Source: Siphonodentalium dalli
Lineage: Eukaryota > Mollusca > Scaphopoda > Gadilida > Siphonodentaliidae
Length of the DNA: 64,000 nt
Assembly: GCA_032622095.1 (NCBI GenBank)
Contig: CP136065.1
Span: forward strand, 220,328,151 to 220,392,150
Direction: 5' to 3'
In this document: positions 1 through 11,254 of the stretch, piece after piece
Layout: every line of letters begins with the position of its first letter
Numbering within the stretch: the first letter of the stretch is position 1
Translations under genes and position numbers: made by a program
Notes under the pieces: generated by a model
What the model was told of the DNA's origin: nothing
The model's database searches: none
What the model saw: only the letters and a program-made list of their open reading frames with translations

Positions 1-250
1 GTGGAGGTGGTCATAAACGAAACAGAACACTTCCTTGGATTCCACCAGCTAATCATTGGGATATCTTTATGACCGCCTAACATTGACAGGCCTGTTTTGT
101 CCGCCGAGCGATACGATGGTCGAATATATTGTCTGCAGACTTCCAAAATGCAACTCAGGCTTGTTTAGCATAAGGCAAATTTCTGCTACTTAACACATTG
201 TCTACCGACTACAATTTATCCCATAATTGAATGGGAGTCAGCAGTCAACT
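1..250. other. Left flank, no gene seen
   Basis: No convincing exon, splice pair or repeat boundary was seen here. It is probably intron of the plus-strand gene whose next exon begins at 692, because that exon opens in mid-codon and needs an upstream exon that is not visible. Confidence 0.4.
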
Positions 251-651
251 TTAACCCTTTATCCAACAAACCGGCCAAAACCGGCCAAATAAAGCTTCAA
301 CAGCCTAAAATATCTTCGGTTTGTCTCAATAGAACCATACAAATATGGATATCATTGGAACCAGCTCCTTGACCACATTGTGATGGTTACAGTTATGCCC
401 TGTGCCAATGCATTCTCTTATATATGCGAGTCGACCATAGGTCGCCTCGCATATATAAGAGAATGCATTGGCCTAAAAAAAATCTTTTTTTTAACACTTT
501 TGACCATTTTTTCTTACATTCTTTAATAATTTTATAATTTTTAATGTGTTAAGCCAATGCATTCTCTTATATATGCGAGGCGACCTATGGTCGACTCGCA
601 TATATAAGAGAATGCATTGGCACAGGGCCGTTCTGTTGGGTAAAGGCTTAA
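251..651 (+). mobile_element. TTAA-flanked palindromic MITE, family 1, copy 1
   Basis: This is a 401 bp element bounded by TTAA on both sides with terminal inverted repeats near CCCTTTACCCAACA (this copy has ATCC and a GC variant at the ends). Inside are two long hairpins that are inverted copies of each other, joined by an AT-rich spacer. A TTAA target and CCC/GGG ends fit non-autonomous piggyBac-like elements; no transposase is present. Its right end lies 40 bp before the acceptor of the exon at 692, so it sits just upstream of the polypyrimidine tract. Confidence 0.85.
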
Positions 652-691
652 CAGGGCTGGCATATTATTTTATATACCGTTTACATTGCAG

Positions 692-897
692 GCTCACAGT
701 CAGCAAGATGCATGAGTGGGTATGGCACTCCAGCTAATTTTAGGACTGCTAAAGAACTTGATATTGAGTATCTGAGAACCTACAATGACTTGCCTTCACC
801 TACAGGATCATATCAAGAGAAATCTAGCAAGCACCAGATGAAAATCAACATCGGCTTACTTCTCAGCATAGCATTTTGTGCATTCACTACATTTGTA
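692..897 (+). CDS. Internal exon of COX7B/Deltameth_res-like membrane protein
   Basis: The exon is bounded by a good acceptor (ttacattgcag) and a perfect GTAAGT donor at 898. It is read from its third base, with 68 full codons. The motif NDLPSPTGSYQE followed by a Lys/His-rich stretch and one hydrophobic helix (INIGLLLSIAFCAFTTFV) is the layout I associate with the Deltameth_res family (PF16020), small proteins related to cytochrome c oxidase subunit 7B of the mitochondrial inner membrane. The first exon, which should carry the start and a targeting sequence, is not in view. If the donor is not used, the frame runs on for eight codons to a stop at 919-921, so intron retention would give a slightly longer tail. 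Family assignment is from memory of motif layout, not a search. Confidence 0.65.
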
Positions 898-1037
898 GTA
901 AGTAAATCTCAAAGAGAATAAATTTTTTTCAGTAAAATTTTGTTTACCTACTTCACATGAAACCACACAAAGTTTATCTTCTGTTTTTTGGACACTTTTT
1001 TCTCAAAATGGGCAGACAGCCCAGTAGAAAGGTTTTT

Positions 1038-1356
1038 TAGCTCAACTTTCTTTGTAAGTTTGAGCTATTGCCATGGGTTGGCGTACGTGTGTGTGTGTGT
1101 GTGCGTGTGTCCAACGACAATTTCCTTTGGCGCGGGCTACAGGTTGTACCTTTGGTCTGATCTTTATGAAATTTGTCATGAATGTTGACATTGACATGTA
1201 AATGGGAACGAGTCATTTTGGGGTCATTCGGCCAAAAAACATGGCCGCCAGCAGCCATCTTGGATTTCAAAATCAAATCCATTGGCGCGGTCTACAGGTC
1301 GTACTGTTCTTCTGATCATCATGACATTTGTCATGGATTTTAATATTGACATGTAG
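1038..1356 (+). mobile_element. Helentron-like non-autonomous element F1, 5' part
   Basis: It begins TAGCTCAAC after a run of T, and the first 30 bases fold into a hairpin (AGCTCAACTT with AAGTTTGAGCT). A GT microsatellite and then about 160 bp tandem core monomers follow; a monomer carries the phrases GCCATCTTGGATTT and GAAATTTGTCATGGATGTT. The element is interrupted at 1357 by a hAT-like insertion and resumes at 2462. Short ORFs in this stretch are translated repeats, not genes. Confidence 0.75.
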
Positions 1357-2461
1357 CAGGCCTTATCATTCCCCCCAATTCAAGCCGACTACCGGTGTCC
1401 CCAAATTACGACAAAGTCCCCAAAATAAGAGTTTGTTTTATTGTTTTATCGATGTTTTTGACAGACTAAACACATTTTTTTTTTCGTTCGGAAACGGAAA
1501 CGGAAATCAAAATCGGAACATTGTAAAACGCGGAATACGAGTTCTAATTTAATAGTGAATTACCCCCCTTTGAAATTATCACACTCTTCTGTCTTGGAAA
1601 GATACGAATGTTTCAGCTTTGATTTTAGAATAAAATTTTGAAAATAATCATGAGTTCGCGAGGGAGGCCTCGAACAAGTGGCAAGTCTCACAATAAAACG
1701 AGCGGTACATACTCTTCCAAACGCAAACGAAAAGAGGAAGACAGTCAAACTGCGCCCATAACATCCTTCTTTACAAACATTGCCGCTGGCGAAACTGACA
1801 AAACGAAGGAAACTGAAAGTGAAAATTTCACTGAAACCGAAAGTGAGCCGACCGGCGACTGTCAGTCATTTTGTTCACTCTGTTCAATAAGGGGTTATTT
1901 AGCAAATTAGTGTTTGGTTAATAACCATCATCCCAAAATCCATATATATTATTAAATACACGATTTCATCATCAACTTCATTCTTGATAAGTTGATTAGA
2001 TTTAATTTTTAATCAATTCATTTATTTATATTTTCATCAGTTTGTGACTGTCACAATATACATAACTTAAGTTCACATAATTTTGAACACATTCAGCAAC
2101 AAGAATTAGATACTAAAATTATATTTATTAAATAATTGACTTAATAATATATTAGAATTATGCACAAGAATAAAGTCAAAAAGTGTTTTGGGATGATGAG
2201 TTTGCTATCCAATTCTGTAAATGGTACTGTATGAAACAATTTTCTGGATGTGACCTTGTATATTGCTCTGAAAATGTGAAATGGACTAGAAATGAAAGAT
2301 TCAATTCAATACAATTAGGTTGAAATAGATACTTATTATAGTCTGAGAAGCCAGGAAATGGCGTTTCGTGGACTTGAAATCTCAAATTTTCGCAAACCTG
2401 CCGGAACCATGGTCCGGCAGGTTTGTTCAGTGTCCCCAAATTAGACTAATGGAAAGGCCTG
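1357..2461 (+). mobile_element. hAT-like element M inserted in F1
   Basis: The ends are CAGGCCTTATCATT and, at the right, its near inverse AATGGAAAGGCCTG. CATGTAG is present on both sides (1350-1356 and 2462-2468), seven clear bases of the 8 bp duplication typical of hAT elements. The host reading GACATGTAGATGGGAACGAG is restored when it is removed. It carries one protein-like ORF at its 5' side and no recognisable catalytic domain, so it is probably an internally deleted copy. Confidence 0.75.
1650..1910 (+). pseudogene. N-terminal fragment of a transposon protein inside hAT-like element M
   Basis: The frame starts MSSRGRPRTSGK, is basic and Ser/Thr-rich, and contains KRKRKEED (nuclear-localisation-like) then APITSFFTNI. 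A basic tail plus an ITSFF-type motif is common at the start of hAT and related transposase-derived proteins, and resembles a degenerate PCNA-binding box. A possible donor (GTGAGC) lies at 1843. No DDE or zinc-finger segment follows, so this is a remnant or first exon of a decayed transposase. Confidence 0.45.
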
Positions 2462-3859
2462 CATGTAGATTGGAAAGAGTCATTTTGGGGTCGTTTGGTC
2501 AAAAAACATTTTTGGATTTTACTCTTTGCATGACTAAATCCTTTGGCGCGGGATACAGGTCGTAGCTTTGGTCGGATCTTCATGAAATTTGTCATGGATG
2601 TTAACAATGACATGTAGATGGGAACGAGTCCTTTTGGTGTCATTCGGCCAAAAAACATGGCTGCCAGCAGCCATCTTGGATTTTACTCTTTGCATGACAA
2701 CATCATTTGGCGCGGGCTACAGGTCGTACCTTTGGTCAGATCATTATGAGATTTGTCATGGCTGTTGACATGTAGATGGGAACGAGTCATTTTGGGGTCA
2801 TTCGGCCAAAACACATGGCCGCTGGCGGCCTTCTTTGATTTCAAAATTAAATCCATTGGCGCGGTCTACAGGTCATACTGTTCGTCTGATCATCATGAAA
2901 TTTGTCATGGATGTTAATATTGATATGTAGATGGGAACGAGTTATTTTGGGGTCGTTCGGCCAAAAAACATGGCCACCAGCAGCCATCTTGGATTTTACT
3001 CTTTGCTTGACTAAATCCTTTGGCGCGGGCTACAGGTCGTTGCTTTGGTCGGATCTTCATGAAATTTGTGATGGATGTTAACAATGACATGTAGATGGGA
3101 ACGAGTCATTTTGGGGTCATTCGGCCAAAAAACATGGCCGATTGCAGCCATCTTGGATTTCAAAATTAAATCCATTGGCGCGGTCTACAGGTCCTACCGT
3201 TCGTCTGATCATCATGAAATTTGTCATTCGGCCAAAAAACATGGCTGCCAGCAGCCATCTTGGATTTTACTCTTTGCATGACTAAATCCTTTGGCGCGAA
3301 CTACAGGTCGTACCTTTAGTCTGATCTCTATGAAATTTGTCATGAATGTTAACATTGACATGTAGATGGGAACGAGTCATTTTGGTGTCATTCGGCCAAA
3401 AAAAATGGCCGCCAGCAGCCATCTTTGATTTTACTCTTTGCATGACTAAATCCTTTGGCACGGGCTACAAGTCGTATTTTGGTCTGATCATAATGAGATT
3501 TGTCATGGATGTTAACAATGACATGTAGATGGGAAACGGGTCATGTTGAGGTCATTCGCCCAAAAAACATATTCGGCAGCAGTATTTTACTCTTTACATG
3601 ATTAAATTCTTTGACATAGGGTACAAGTCGTATCTTTTGTCGGATCATCATGAAATTTGTCATGGATGTTATCAATGACATGTAGATGGGAACGAGTCCT
3701 TTTGGGATCATTCGGCCAAAAAACATGGCCACCAGCAGCCATCTTGGATTTTACTCTTTGTATAACTAGGCCTTTCAACTTTCCTAATCACTCCATTGAC
3801 TGTAACACATGAAATTATTCCCTTTCGAAGTTGAGCTACAGTGTCATTGACACTTTCAT
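2462..3859 (+). mobile_element. Helentron-like element F1, core repeats and 3' end
   Basis: About nine core monomers follow one another; the phrase ATGTAGATGGGAACGAG recurs at spacings near 156-163 bp, with one irregular unit. The tail at 3772-3859 is different sequence and ends with GTTGAGCTA (inverse of the 5' TAGCTCAAC), then the perfect 6 bp hairpin AGTGTC-ATT-GACACT, then TTCAT. A subterminal inverse of the 5' terminus followed by a 3' hairpin is the asymmetric-terminus plan described for Helentrons and their HINEs. Confidence 0.75.
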
Positions 3860-4421
3860 ATTTTGTAAAGTTTGAGCTGTTGCCATGGCTTGGTATCCAT
3901 CGTGCGTGTGTGAGGTGTCAACAATACAGGCTACAGATCGTACCTTTGGTTGGATCATTATGAAATTTGACATATAGGTGGGAACTAGTCATTTTGGGGT
4001 CATTCTGAAAAAACATGGCCACCAGCAGCCATCTTGGATTTCAGAACTCAATCCATTAGCACGGGCTACAGGTCGTACTGTTCATCGTATCATCATGAAA
4101 GTTGTCAGGGATGTTAATATTGACATGTAGATAAATACATGGCCGCCAGCATCCATTTTGGATTTTACTCTTTGCATGAGTAAATCCTTTGGCACGGGCT
4201 ATAGGTCGTACCTTTAGTCGGATCATCATGAAATTTGTCACGAATGTTGACAATGACATGTAGATGGGAATGAGTAAATTTTGGGTCGTTCGGCCAAAAA
4301 ACATGGCCGCCAGTAGCCATCTTGGATTTAACTCTTTGCATGACTAAGTCCTTTGGCACGGACTACAGGTCTTACCTTTGGTCGGATCATCATTAAATAT
4401 GTCATGGATGTTAACAATGAC
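3860..4421 (+). mobile_element. Helentron-like element F2, truncated copy joined head-to-tail to F1
   Basis: It starts directly at the last base of F1, in the 5' region of a second F element (the TAGCTCAAC end is missing, the following TTTGAGCTGTTGCCATGG is present). Three core monomers follow, then the copy stops in mid-monomer at about 4421 without a 3' tail. Head-to-tail joins of this kind are known for Helitron-type rolling-circle insertions. Confidence 0.6.
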
Positions 4422-4593
4422 AGCTCCAGTGAGTGCATTCTAGTTGTGTTATGTTTTCATTTACATCAGGTTGAATAAATGCTTTTTAATAGAACTATTT
4501 AAATCTGAGCCTTTCCATGTCCCCTTAGTGTCTGTCACTATGACCGGCACAGACTGATTGGTGTCTTGTCATATCAAGTTCAGTACTCTTGGG

Positions 4594-6463
4594 CAGGGTT
4601 CGCGCTGCCACTTGCCAAATTTGCCAATGGCAAAAATAATTCACATTTGGCAAAAAATATTTTCATTTGGCAAAAGTTTTGGCAAGTCACTTTTTAATTC
4701 CTCAATAAAGTTGAAAAATATCGGTCAATCAATACCATTAATTTAGGAAACTATTACAATAGAATTATATTAGTGGTGTTTTAATGGTTTCGGAAAAGTT
4801 AACACCTCCATTAAGATGAAGTTAATCTGGTAACATTATTATCGATGGGTCAGGCCTGGCAATATGGCGCGAGCGATTTTATCGCTCGCGCGTCGCCCGC
4901 GCAATTTCAATTTGGCGTGGGCGATATATCGCTCGCGCAACATTCACTACCCAACATACTTTTGCAGTCGTAATTTTGATGAGTTATCCGTTTGAAAACA
5001 TATAAGGCAACGCGACATCGCATCTTTGAAGCAGGAGACACATGCTATGTTAACAGTCGGCTACCACCGGTATATCTAATTAGGCCAAACCATGCTACAC
5101 ACCCGTCACCAGTGACAGACTGACGATTACATGACCTAACTGTGAACGTGCAGTGCTACCCACAAATCATACCTTACCACAAGGTAGTTTGATGAGCGCT
5201 GTTGACAGCGATGGGTGGGGCTACGAAGGAATCTGCCAATCGCGCAACAGTGCTCGCTGACATGTAAACAAATGAAGTGAATGAAGTGACGAAAACAAAG
5301 AATAAATATCGCGATATCGTGCGATTAATTACATGAAATGAGTGATTTATACATAGCACGGATGGGTTATGAGATGATACAAACATAGAAGTGATTTAAT
5401 TTATGATATGTACGGAATAATGTATGTTTTGACGCGATAGAAGTGGACGAAATTTCACAAATGTACGGAAGCCGCGAATGTACCGATGGATTATATAGAT
5501 AAAAGTAAGGAACAAATAAATGCATGATATAATGATTGATTCTGGTTAGGTAACTTGGTCACTCAGGTATAAAGGAACAAACACAAACATATCATGTACA
5601 TGTATGTACAATATATGCATGGCATAATGATTGATTCTGGTTAACTTACAATAATATCTTACCATGATGTCACCTCATACATGTATTATACAGTATAACA
5701 GCATGTAATATATGATATAAATATATTATAATGATTGATTGATTCTGGTTAACCATTAGGTCACTTGGATCAGGCATAAAGGAACAAACACAACAATACC
5801 ATATATGCAAGACATGGTATAACATTTATAAAAGTACTTTATTAAACATTAATAAGTTATACAACATTCATTGATAATTTCACAATTAATATATGATTAT
5901 AAATTAATTAAATTTAAATATTATCACTTACCACATAATAATTTATATGCAATATGACATATGTCAGTTTACTTGTATTTCATATGTTACAACATAAATA
6001 CCCCATAAAACAGAAATTGCCCCCGCAAAAATATTTTAGCCCCTGCAAAGTATTTTGGCGAGGGCGAATTTTAACCCCTGCAGATTTTTCATAAGGCCAG
6101 CACTGATGGGGTGGATGGATTACCAGTATTTAGTGTGGTGGTGGTGGTGTTTAAATAGCTAACCATCTTGTGATGTTCCCTTCTGATGAAGCAACTCTTC
6201 TTCAATTTTATTGTTCAGTGATTGGTTTATTGTTGTATGATAAACCACAATAGATATGCGAGTATAATTATTAACTAACTAATTTCCTATCGATATCAAA
6301 CGTTGTTCAAACCGCGAGTGTCGAAATATAAAACTCAATCAAGGTTGCAGAAAATGATACTATCAGGGATAACATTTGGCAAATTCTAATTGAAATTGGC
6401 AAAAAATATTTTCATTTGGCAAATTATTTGGCAAAAGTAAATTTCGGTCCAGCATGGACCCTG
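4594..6463. mobile_element. hAT element K with perfect 8 bp target duplication
   Basis: CTCTTGGG occurs immediately outside both ends (4586-4593 and 6464-6471). The termini are CAGGGTTCGCGCTG and, inverted, CAGGGTCCATGCTG. Subterminal repeats of TTTGGCAAA and TTGGCAAAA flank both inner sides, a usual place for transposase binding. At 1870 bp with no transposase-like ORF it is non-autonomous. A second element lies inside it at 4851-6105. Confidence 0.85.
4851..6105. mobile_element. Second hAT-like element L nested in K
   Basis: The left end CAGGCCTGGCAATAT and the right end, inverted CAGTGCTGGCCTTAT, form hAT-like termini. The flanks GATGGGT (left) and GATGGGGT (right) are an imperfect target duplication. 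Near the left end is a dyad of GCGAGCGAT / ATCGCTCGC at 4867-4890. The interior includes an AATGATTGATTCTGGTTA motif repeated about three times between 5520 and 5755. No protein was recognised. Confidence 0.5.
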
Positions 6464-6471
6464 CTCTTGGG

Positions 6472-6802
6472 TGCTAAATAAATGTGCTGGAAGAATATGT
6501 TGGCCATCACTATTACTTGGTCATGATATAAATAGTGAAAATGCCATCACTATTAATAATTTTAGGGGTAAATGTAAGCCAGCATGTTTATTCAGCCATC
6601 ATGTTTATTTGGCACCTGAGAGTACCTGATATCGATTTTAAATGTAAACTGAGATTCCTGTACGCTTTCAAAACCCCTTAGTCTTCTCGCATCCAAACGG
6701 CCAAGAATTATTAAGCATTTGAGTTATTACCATGTTTTAGACCTAAATAGGTTCATGACTACATGATCCTTCCCAAGGTTCTTACCCGTAACATATCAGG
6801 GT
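6472..6802. other. Intron sequence, nothing recognised
   Basis: AT-rich sequence between the right end of hAT element K and the foldback element at 6803. I see no exon or repeat boundary in it. Confidence 0.4.
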
Positions 6803-7034
6803 CAAGCCTTGAAATAGTGTGTCTGTCATTTGCAGAATGAGGTCCCCAGAGGGTGAATTTAGTGATGCTACCCCGCATATCGGGCTAGCATTACCAAATT
6901 CACCATCTGGGAACCTCATTCTGCTGAGGTGTAAGCAGAATGAGCTCCCCAGAGGGTGAATTTGGTGATGCTAGCTCGCTATGCGGGGTAGGGACCTCAT
7001 TCTGCAAATGACAGACACACTATTTCAAGGCTTG
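6803..7034. mobile_element. Foldback element N, copy 1, with 8 bp target duplication
   Basis: The element starts CAAGCCTTGAAATAG and ends with the inverse. The perfect direct repeat ATCAGGGT lies outside each end (6795-6802 and 7035-7042). Inside, AGAATGAGGTCCCCAGAGGG and its inverse occur several times, so the 232 bp can fold into nested hairpins. An 8 bp duplication and CA...TG ends fit a hAT-type or P-type MITE. Confidence 0.8.
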
Positions 7035-7052
7035 ATCAGGGTTGTCTTGCAC

Positions 7053-7487
7053 AAAGCTGGATATAGTGTGTCTCATTTGCATAATGAGGTCCCCAGAGGG
7101 TGAATTTAGTGATGCTATCCAACACAGTGGGCTAGCATCATCAAATTCACCCTCTGGGGACTTATTCTTAGGCCTCATCTTCTGGAAAGTATCTATAGTC
7201 TCAAAATTAAAATTGTTTTTAGTCACTTTTTCCCATATGATCAGTTTCTATATCCCCTAATTTTCAGAAGATAAAATGCGTAAAAGTGAGTAATGGGTGA
7301 ATATCACCAATTTCAACTGGGGAACTTCAATCTGATCCTAGGTCTCCCATAGCAGTTGAGGCTGAAGCAGAATGAGGTTCCCAGAGGGTGAATTTGGTGG
7401 TGCTAGCCTGCTGTGCAGGATAACTTCGCTAAATTCACCCTCTGGGGGCCTCATTCTGCAAATGACACTATTTGCAGACTTGCAAGG
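7053..7487. mobile_element. Foldback element N, copy 2, longer form
   Basis: It begins about 10 bp after copy 1's target duplication and carries the same GAATGAGGTCCCCAGAGGG arms at both ends, with about 200 bp of unique spacer. The spacer phrases (GAGGCCTAAGCAGAATGAGG, CTCCCATAGCAGTTGAGG) recur in the copies at 21.3, 38.6 and 47.6 kb, so this is a longer subtype. Confidence 0.65.
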
Positions 7488-7586
7488 TTCTTTCTCATAA
7501 CATTGTATCAGGGTCGTTCTACATGTATTGTATTTTATCATTATAGAATATAACCCTCCTAATGCTGATCATGTTCTTTGCTTCAG

Positions 7587-7662
7587 GCGCACAAGAATGA
7601 CCTCTTCTATTTCCGACCTGAAATAAAATACAAGGATATAAAAATAAATGCAGATGCAGTAG
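7587..7662 (+). CDS. Second visible exon of the COX7B/Deltameth_res-like gene
   Basis: A pyrimidine-rich acceptor (tttgcttcag) precedes the exon and a consensus GTAAGT donor follows at 7663. It joins the exon at 692-897 in phase 0 and leaves one base for the next exon. It encodes AHKNDLFYFRPEIKY and a further ten residues: the short hydrophilic tail expected after a single membrane helix. The 6.7 kb intron before it holds two hAT elements, a Helentron-like element and foldback repeats. Only 80 bp after its donor a 2.2 kb minisatellite begins. Confidence 0.65.
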
Positions 7663-7743
7663 GTAAGTCAGAACTAAAATTAATACATAAGGTCGCCGAT
7701 CGGAAGACAAATTTTGAATGGAGCACGGTCTCAATGGCACAAT

Positions 7744-9945
7744 GCACATTACATACTGATTCCTAATTATATTACATACTGATTCCTAATTATATTACAT
7801 ACTGATTCACAACTATATTACAATCTGATTCACATTACATACTGATTCCTAATTATATTACATACTGATTCCTAATTATATTACATACTGATTCACAACT
7901 ATATTACAATCTGATTCACATTACATACTGATTCCTAATTATATTACATACTGATTCCTAATTATATTACATACTGATTCACAACTATATTACAATCTGA
8001 TTCACATTACATACTGATTCCTAATTATATTACATACTGATTCACAATGCATACTGATTCACAACTATAATACATACTGATTCACATTACATACTGATTC
8101 ACAATTATACATACTGATTCACAACTATATTACAATCTGATTCACATTACATACTGATTCACAACTATATTACAATCTGATTCACATTACATACTGATTC
8201 ACAACTATATTACAATCTGATTCACATTACATACTGATTCACAACTATATTACAATCTGATTCACATTACATACTGATTCCTAATTATATTACATACTGA
8301 TTCACATTACATACTGATTCACAAGTATACATACTGATTCACAACTATATTACAATCTGATTCACATTACATACTGATTCCTAATTATATTACATACTGA
8401 TTCACATTACATACTGATTCACAATTATACATACTGATTCACAACTATATTACATACTGATTCACAATTATACATACTGATTCACAACTATATTACATAC
8501 TGATTCACAACTATATTACATACTGATTCACATTACATACTTATTCACAATTATACATACTGATTCACAACTATATTACATACTGATTCACAACTATATT
8601 ACATACTGATTCCTAATTATATTACATACTGATTCACATTACATACTGATTCACAATTATACATACTGATTCACAACTATATTACATACTGATTCACATT
8701 ACATACTGATTCCTAATTATATTACATACTGATTCACATTACATACTGATTCACAACTATAATACATACTGATTCACATTACATACTGATTCACAATTAT
8801 ACATACTGATTCACAACTATAATACATACTGATTCACATTACATACTGATTCACAACTATATTACATACTGATTCACATTACATACTGATTCACAACTAT
8901 AATACATACTGATTCACAACTATATTATATACTGATTCACAACTATATTACATACTGATTCACATTACATACTGATTCACAACTATAATACCGCTGAGTG
9001 CTCAATACTTAAACATTTAAAATTAATACATACTGATTCACATTACATACTCATTCACAACTATAATACACGCTGAGTGCTCAATACTTAAAATTTAAAA
9101 TTAATACATACTGATTCACATTACATACTGATTCACAAATATAATACCGCTGAGTGCTCAATACTTAAAATTTAAAATTAATACATACTGATTCACATTA
9201 CATACTGATTCACAACTATATTACATACTGATTCACATTACATACTGATTCACAACTATATTACATACTGATTCACATTACATACTGATTCACAACTATA
9301 ATACCGCTGAGTGCTCAATACTTAAAAATTTAAAATTAATACATACTGATTCACATTACATACTGATTCACAAATATAATACCGCTGAGTGCTCAATACT
9401 TAAAATTTAAAATTAATACATACTGATTCACATTACATACTCATTCACAACTATAATACACGCTGATTCACATTACATACTGATTCACAATTATACATAC
9501 TGATTCACAACTATAATACATACTGATTCACATTACATACTGATTCACAACTATATTACATACTGATTCACATTACATACTGATTCACAACTATAATACA
9601 TACTGATTCACAACTATATTACATACTGATTCACAACTATATTACATACTGATTCACATTACATACTGATTCACAACTATAATACCGCTGAGTGCTCAAT
9701 ACTTAAAAATTAAAAATTAATACATACTGATTCACATTACATACTCATTCACAACTATAATACACGCTGAGTGCTCAATACTTAAAATTAAAAATTGATA
9801 CATACTGATTCACAATTGATACATACTCATTCACATTACATACTCATTCACATTACATACTCATTCACATTACATACTCATTCACATTACATACTCATTC
9901 ACAACTATAATACATTCTGAGTTCTCAATACTTAAAATTGCCTAT
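7744..9945 (+). repeat. Minisatellite S1, 17 and 23 bp units, in intron 2 of the COX7B-like gene
   Basis: The basic unit starts ACATACTGATTC and ends CACATT (17 bp) or CACAACTATATT / CTAATTATATT (23 bp). In the first 300 bp these are ordered as an 86 bp higher-order unit (23+23+23+17) repeated three times. From about 8990 a longer unit appears that adds CGCTGAGTGCTCAATACTTA and an AT stretch; it recurs about seven times. The right edge decays at 9830-9945 into simple 17 bp units with ACTCATTC. Confidence 0.9.
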
Positions 9946-10667
9946 CATAAACTTTTTATTGGGGCCTTCAGTAAATTTACATCACCTCTATGCCCAGATA
10001 TTGAGTTTTTGTCAAATAAAATAAAAATATTTTTACACTATTGGATTATATAACTAAACTTCACATTGATATATGTTGAATTTTATCCTAAGTACTTTGA
10101 GATCAAATAGACCACAGTATTTCAGAAAAATAAAAAAAAATATATATATATCTACCTACCCTAATTCTCAGAGAGGGTGGTACCCCAAACACAGGTATAA
10201 TTTTGTTTGGCCTTATGCAGTAACATACTAATCTGTTAGAGCTCTTGTTTGACTTGGATATTTGTGAATTTAGCTTGTAACACGAGCTTGAATGATCGGA
10301 TTTGGTTGTGCTTTGGTGTTTGGGGGAAATGATACCCACATTTAGAAAATAATATTTGTTTCCATCCATATGTGTACAAATATTTAGTATTGCCACTCTC
10401 TAAAATGAGCATTGGGGGAATATGCCACGCTTGGCGTTACACTTGTTTCATTGCATGTTGATTTTGTGGCCAACCCACGAAATGAACTAATAATAGATCC
10501 CCACATATTTTACAGCAATATGATCCACTTCCAATTGTTTCAAGTGATTGATTGTATGACAGACATTTCATTGCCTTCAGTTTAAGAATAATAATCTGTG
10601 ATATCTTCGTACCAGAACTGCTGTTCAATTTTAAGGAATGGACGATAAAAAATGTACTTTTTCATTT
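9946..10667. other. Intron sequence, nothing recognised
   Basis: AT-rich sequence without a convincing exon or repeat boundary. An imperfect TATATATA tract lies near 10140. Confidence 0.4.
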
Positions 10668-10938
10668 GGAGAATCAATTACCCTTTTCGTGAAGGGAGCT
10701 TCATTGTTGCATCATTAAAGGTCCTGTACCAGGGCATTCTCTTATGCAAGTCTCACATAGGGAGCCTCGCATATATAAGAGAATGCACTGGCTTACAAGG
10801 TCAAGGTAAACATTGTTAGGCGAATGTATTTTATTATATATGCAAGGCTCCCTGTGGGATACTCGCATATATAAGAGAAGTCATTGGCACAGGGTTTTTC
10901 GCAACATTTCAGGAAGCTCCAGTCATAGAAGGGTTAAA
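10668..10938 (+). mobile_element. TTAA-type palindromic MITE, family 2, diverged copy
   Basis: It has a degraded left end (TTACCCTTTTCGTGAAGGGAG) and a right end GAAGGGTTAA. It contains two inverted hairpins with the core CTCACATAGGGAG / CTCCCTGTGGGAT flanked by GCATATATAAGAGAATGCA. The copy is older than those at 39.4 and 48.5 kb because many paired positions no longer match. Confidence 0.65.
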
Positions 10939-11254
10939 TAACATAAGGATAATTCACAGAATTTAACATCAGCTGTTAGTGTTTCAGGGATAAGTTGTTG
11001 AAGTACATTTTACTACCTTATCATGTCTCTATTCTTGGTTCTCACAGGTTTACTAGTATTATATAATATTTACGACAATGGTGAGACCTCCAGTTCTTTG
11101 TTTTAAAAATGTTTAATTATTTTTCTTGTTTGTTATTTTCATTTATGTTTGTTCTGTTTCTCAATTCCAGTTGCATTTGAACATTTCCCATCAAAGAATA
11201 TGAATCCTTCTTCACTTCTATTATTTGTCATCTGCTTTTATTTCCTGAACATTA

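Noticed and set aside
1090-1112. GT run as a possible regulatory or Z-DNA element
   Set aside because: It is the microsatellite that normally follows the 5' end of F-type elements.
7744-9945. CRISPR-like regular repeats
   Set aside because: There are no unique spacers; units are tandem and adjacent, and the genome is eukaryotic. The same applies to the 38 bp array at 44263-44812.
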